Shown: positions 41,501-47,500 of the stretch, one piece after another
Position numbering within the stretch: position 1 is the first letter of the stretch
Layout: each line of letters begins with the position of its first letter
Assembly (NCBI GenBank): GCA_036768485.1
Contig: JAVLUZ010000144.1
Location: 1,062,620-1,126,619, forward strand
Direction: 5' to 3'
Source of the DNA: Mermis nigrescens
Lineage: Eukaryota; Nematoda; Enoplea; Mermithida; Mermithidae
DNA: 64,000 nucleotides
Notes under the pieces: model-generated
Database searches by the model: none
Told to the model about the DNA's origin: nothing
What the model saw: only the letters and a program-made list of their open reading frames with translations
Program-made: the position numbers and the translations under genes

Positions 41501-44500
41501 GCGACCGTGGGAGCGGCGCCGCGAGTTTTTTCAATTTCAGACAAAGTCGTCGACGAGGAAGACGACGGGCGAGGGACAAGTTGGCTGGTCAGTTTTCCCC
41601 GGCTATTTTTTTGTTTTTCTTGAAATAATTTCAGATAAATGCATACATGCTCGATCTTAGGGGTTTCAACCCTACCCCTCCGCCCCAGAACAGTTTTTAC
41701 CCACCCGGGGATCCCCTACCCAAAGTTAGCTGTCCCTCCATCCCCACAAAGCCAAAAAATTTCTAGCCCTCCCCTGATATTTGGAAAAATAGAATTTTTT
41801 AAGCCATTTTTTGTGAGTTTTTTGACCGTTTTTAGCGTCATTTACCCCCACCCCCTAAAAATTACCAGGGATCCCTACAGCTGAGCAATGCCGCGCCACC
41901 CTCGCAACGGGTGGCGCCAGAAGGCACTTCGGCACCTTCAGAACCTCAGCTAGGTGGCGCCAGAAAAAAAACAGTTTTTGATGGGGTAGAATTTTTTGAC
42001 CCAAAAATAAAAAAGTGAGAAAATGATACAACCAACCAACTAGCCAACCATCAACCAACTAATCGGCCAACAAGCCAACCAAATAACTAACCAACTGGCC
42101 AAACAAGCAAACAACCAACTAACCAACCAACTAGCCAACCGCTAAACTAGCCAATGAACCAACAAACTAACCGGCCAACCAACCGACCGACCAACCAGAC
42201 AACCAACTAGCCAACTAACCGACCAACTAACCGGTCAACCAACCAACCAACTAGCCGACCAAACAACCAACCAACCTCAACCAAAGGAACCCCGGTACCT
42301 AACCAAAATCCATTACCCCGGTATAGGGACCCCCTAAAATTTTGAGCTGTTATGTACATGTATGCTCACAAAAGTTTTTACCCCTTCTCAGAATTCGCTA
42401 TTTTTCAAAAGTTTCCAAAAGTAACAGTAGTAAATCCAGACCTCTTTGAGTCAGTAAGCTGAAGCATATACAGTTCTAAAGCACACAGACTCTGTCTGGC
42501 CACAGGCTCTGCTACTACGCGCGCTCATTCCGCTTATTACGACCCACCAACGTATTCTAACTGACTCGCCTCATATGACGTCACATCCGCATTCCAATGT
42601 TTTTATACGCCTTTGAATATGTCGAGCAAAAATATTACTTTTTTATAGAATCTTTGTAGATGAGCTCCGGTTTTTAGCCCGGTAACTACGATCTTTCCTG
42701 TGTTAAATATTAATGCTGTTGTCTTACTATCGGAGAATGTGCGTTTTAGCCCCGGAAATGATTCATGTCCATATTCAACGATTTTGCGGTTCCTAAAAGA
42801 AATCGGCATTTTTATTAATCTCTTTTTAAAACATGTACTTTCGGCTGGCCCATTTTGCCTCATCAGCCTCCTTTTGTCAAACCTCAATTTATATCTGTAG
42901 TAATTTTTAGCACATACGAGCTTCTGCTATAGATCACTGTCATTCAAGGCGTATAATAAGAATTCGTAAAATCAAAGGAACAATGAATTTTGTTAATAAA
43001 AGTCACATAAAATGGTCCTTTTTGAAGTTCTTCATGGTACTTGGAAATTTCAAAATCTCGAAGCGCCTTCTTTAGTAAAAAGCGTAAAAATTGGTTGGTC
43101 CAACCAGTTTTAATTAAAGGGTTAGTTAAACTATCTTCAGACACTCCTCTTTCAATTTCGCCGTCATCAGTATTATCATCAGTTATATACTTGTTCAGAC
43201 ACTGAATCAAAATAATCTATCATTCTTGTTATTCCGTATATAAGGTACTTTTGACGTTTTAAAGTAAAATTGTTTAGTAATGGCTTATCACAGATTTCGC
43301 ATACCTTAGTCATTTTGTTGATATTTCACATGTGTAAGTTCTAAAATAAACATTTTTTCACATGTGTTTCACATACGCGTCACACTTCTCAACTTTAACC
43401 TCATACTTTTCACAGTAATGCTCATGCGCTTCACTTTTACGTCACACTTCTCACATAAAGCCTCACATTTTCATAATGATGCTCACAATGATCACGTCAT
43501 GAAGATCATCCATGCATTTTTTATCACAAGAGCATATTAGGGAAGTAAGAAAAAATAGGAAATTAAAAATATAAAAATTATCTAAATAAGAAGTAACAGA
43601 AATAACCATTCATAAAGCTTAATTTAAAAATATTCAACAACCCCAAAATATTCGAGTAAAAAATCGACAAGATGACTAAGATCTGCGAAATATACACGGA
43701 ATAACAAAAATAATGGTTGATGATGATCCAGTGTCTGAACAAGTAACTGATTATAATACTGATTTAGGTGAAATCGAAAGACATGGCGACTCAGAAGTGT
43801 AAAACTGGTTGGACCAACCAATTTTGGCGCTTTTTACAAAAAGGCGCTTCGAGATTTTGAGAATTTTCCTAGTACCATTGAAGAACTTCAGAAAGAGCCA
43901 ATTTATGGTACTTTTATTGGCTAAATTCATTATCTCTTTGATTTTTACGAATTATTATTAGACGCCTTGAATGACAGTGATTTAAAGCAGAAGCTAGGAA
44001 CGTACTTAAAATTACTACAGATATAAATTGAGGTTTGGCAAAAAGGAGACGGATGAGACAACATGGGCCAGCCGAAAGTACATGTCTAAAAAAGTGATTA
44101 ATAAAAATGCCGATTTCTTTGAGGAAGAACAGACTAAGCAAGATTACAACGAAGCTGTTACCAAAGATGAAGAGCCTCAGAGCGCACTAGGAGCCTATCA
44201 AGGTCGAATAAAAATACTTAGGACGTAATCAGCAGCCTTACCATGAAAAATTCAAAAGACTTTAATAATTTAATTATTAAAATTCATAAAATCAGAAATA
44301 AAAATTTTTTAACTGCTTTATACTCAAGCGCCTGAAAATCTTTCCAACATGGTTGCAATATTTTTTTATTATTTTATTTTCCTTCAAGGCATTTTATTAT
44401 TACGTAATTCCTTAAAATTCCTCTTTCGTTAACGTCTCCAGAGTTTTCGCTAAGACATCAGCCTTTTTATTTTGTATATTAAGTAGGCACATTAGACAAC

Positions 44501-47500
44501 AAAGCGCTATTTTTAATGCCCGTGCCACGCTTTGCTTTACTGTGCTTGAGCCCTAGATGTTTTGTGCCGAAAATCTTTTCTATAAAACCTCACTATGGCA
44601 CTTGTTTTTCAACAAACCAAAAGCTATGGGTTTATTGTTTAGCTCGGGCAAGCTAGTATGCGTTTATGCAATAAGCGTAGCTGAAAATAAAATAACGAAT
44701 GAAAAAATTTGCGAAATTTTGCAAAAAAGCAACTACGAAATGCAGTCACAAATCATCACATACATTACACTGTTGGGTCGGGCAAAGTCGGTGCAAGCAT
44801 AAACTTGACTTCACTAACTAACACACCGGAAAATCGTTGAATATGAGCAGTAACGATTTTAGTATGGTAAAAATAGAGTATGTAGTTCGACTTCTAGTGT
44901 TGTATTTTAGCTAATTTCTGGATCTCTATGGGCAAAAATCACTAAGAATCGTCTTAAAACGGCGCGAAGCGCCGAAAAATTTGACATTTTACCCTTTGAA
45001 ATGCAATCTCTGCCATTATAAAGATATATAGAACACACAATTACTCATTTTCGGCGCGAAGCGCCGAAAATTTTTTCGAATTTCAGACCTTTTTTGCAAT
45101 TTTTGTCTTCCCAAAAATATTTGTACATGTATAAAGACGGTCCCGAAAAGCCTTTGTACATCGGGAAAAATCTTTGCCGAGTACAAAAAAACACTGGGTA
45201 GCATACATGTAACAAGAGGATGAGGTATTCATCCCCCCACCCGGAGTTGGCTGTCTCCCATCCCCCAAAGCAAAAAAATTTTAACCCCCCCTTCTCCCAA
45301 TTTTTGGAGAAAATTAAATTTTTTGATCGTTTTAAGTTGTTTTTGGCCATCTTTAGCCAAAAATTGGGAGTCACTTATTTACCCCCCTGAAAAAGGCCCG
45401 GGACCCCCCAACCAAAATTTTGAGCCGTTGTATGTATGAATGCTAGCATAAATGCATACACGGAGTATTATCTTCGCTGAAGGGTCAGCCAGACAGGTGC
45501 TGTCAGGCAATTTTGAGCTGACGAAATGTTTTTTGCATCATTTTTGCGGTGAAAAGCAGTAAAAATAAGAAAAATTTTCCGGCAGTACTTCTATGTACTT
45601 TTTACTAAAAAAAGCGTCCAAAATTGATCAATTTCTGTATTTTTTTAGTATTGAAAGTGATAAACTGCAGTCAAAATGTACTAAAAATGCTTCTAAAATG
45701 CGATATGACCCAGAAAAAAACGTTTTATAGGCCAATTTGAACATTTTGGTCATTTAAACAGCAAAAAATCGTGAACATTAAATAAAGTGTTTGTGCACCT
45801 ATGTATGCTAGGCAGTTTAAACATAGACTGGACTAGTAGTAACAAACACTTACGTTTATTTTCCAAGTGAACAAGACGTCGTTGTAAGCTCTCATATATT
45901 CTCTGGATGCCTACAAGAGAAGTATAATAAATAAAAAGAAAGAAATACCCATATAATATAAAAATATTATGATAAAAAATTATTAAATGAAAATGAAGAA
46001 ATAAAAAATAAATGTATCTCGATAAAAAAGCACAATAGAAAAAACGACTCAAAACAGAATGATCTTGGAGCGGAATTTAAGGACCCCTTACCAGAAATTT
46101 TTTCACCCCCCAGAATTTGCGATTTTTCGAAAGTTTCCCAAATTTGCTAAAAATTCGTAGTAAAGATGCTTTCTTAAGGGTTTTTAGCTATGTATTTGCT
46201 CAAAAGTGCCAAATTTTCGGAGCTTCGCACCAATATACATACTCATGTTTTAACTATATTTTTTGTTTAATTTATTCGACTTCTTTGATTTTTTCAAATT
46301 TTTTCGTTTCTATGCTCCAAAAGGATAGAGCATCGTCAGAAACGCCGGAAAACAATGCTTTAGAAGCGTACCCATCAGTGTCCTGGTGTGTAAGGTCCTT
46401 ATGTACAAAGAAGGTCCCCAAAAGTCTTTGTACATTTTGTACATGAAAATTTTTCGGATGGCACTGTAGCGCTTTCAGCGTCGTAAAACGAAAATCTTCG
46501 ACTTTTAGTAGTGTATTTTAGCCAGTTTTTGGTTTTCAGACGGCAAAAAATAATAAAAATTGCCTGAAAACGGCGCGAAATGCCGAAAATTTTGACATTT
46601 TTCCTCTCTGAATGTAAATTCTGCCATTATAAAGACATATAGAAGCGACAATTACTCCCGGAATTTGCTCCTTTCTGCACTTTTGTCTTCCCAAAATCTT
46701 TGTATATGTACAAAGACGGTCCCGAAAAATCTATAAACATCAGAAAAAATCTTTGTCGAATATAAAAAACGTGATAAGCACCATTTTTCGGCCCAAAGAA
46801 GGGCAGTTCAAAATTTCCACCACCCCTCCTCCCCCAACCCTGCCCCCTTTTCCCACGCAGTGCACGTCTGATCTAAACTTGTCTTATACTCGAATCGTTC
46901 AACACGTTGCCATTTTCTTCGCTGTTTGTCGACAATGACTGTTTTCGCTGGACGCTCGTTCGTCTTGTCGAGGCTTGTTTTTCCAACAAATCAGTGTAGG
47001 TCTCTATACCTTTGTGCAAATCTTCAACATCTTTTTCTTTGATTCGATTTCTTTCCTCTAGCTCGTCTATTTTCGATTTCATTGCGTGCAGTCCGTTTAG
47101 TAAGCCTTAGGTAGGGCAACATAACACTAATTTTCGGGAGGTTTGACAAGGACACTTTTTGAAGCTGAAAGTTTATTGCAACAGCGAAAATACGTCATCA
47201 GAAACAAGATTTTTTATTCTCCTCACATCAGGATTTTATTGGAAAATTTGAACATTTTAGGCCATTTTGAGATGCATTACGCTATTTTTGGCAAAAAGAG
47301 ATGGCCATTTATATACACCGCCCCCTGCAAATGGCCGACTAATCCCTATCAAAATAGAGTAAGGGCATTTTCGAACGTTTGTCAACAAGCTCTACACAAT
47401 GGAGATGAAAAATTTCAAAAAATTCAAAAATTCTTCGGTTCGTTCTATACTTTTACACAAAAAAATTATCGCTTGAACTATCTGCGCAACTGATTTCTTA

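Noticed and set aside
41603..41612. Alternative acceptor AAAATAG for gene 2 exon 4
   Set aside because: It leaves one base too few to complete the codon begun in exon 3. The acceptor TTTCAAG 15 bp upstream fits without inventing another exon.
47143..47493. 116-codon ORF upstream of gene 2 exon 2
   Set aside because: It contains family E text (GGCCATTTTGAG, GGCCATTTATATACACC...AAATGGCC) and no splice or start support.
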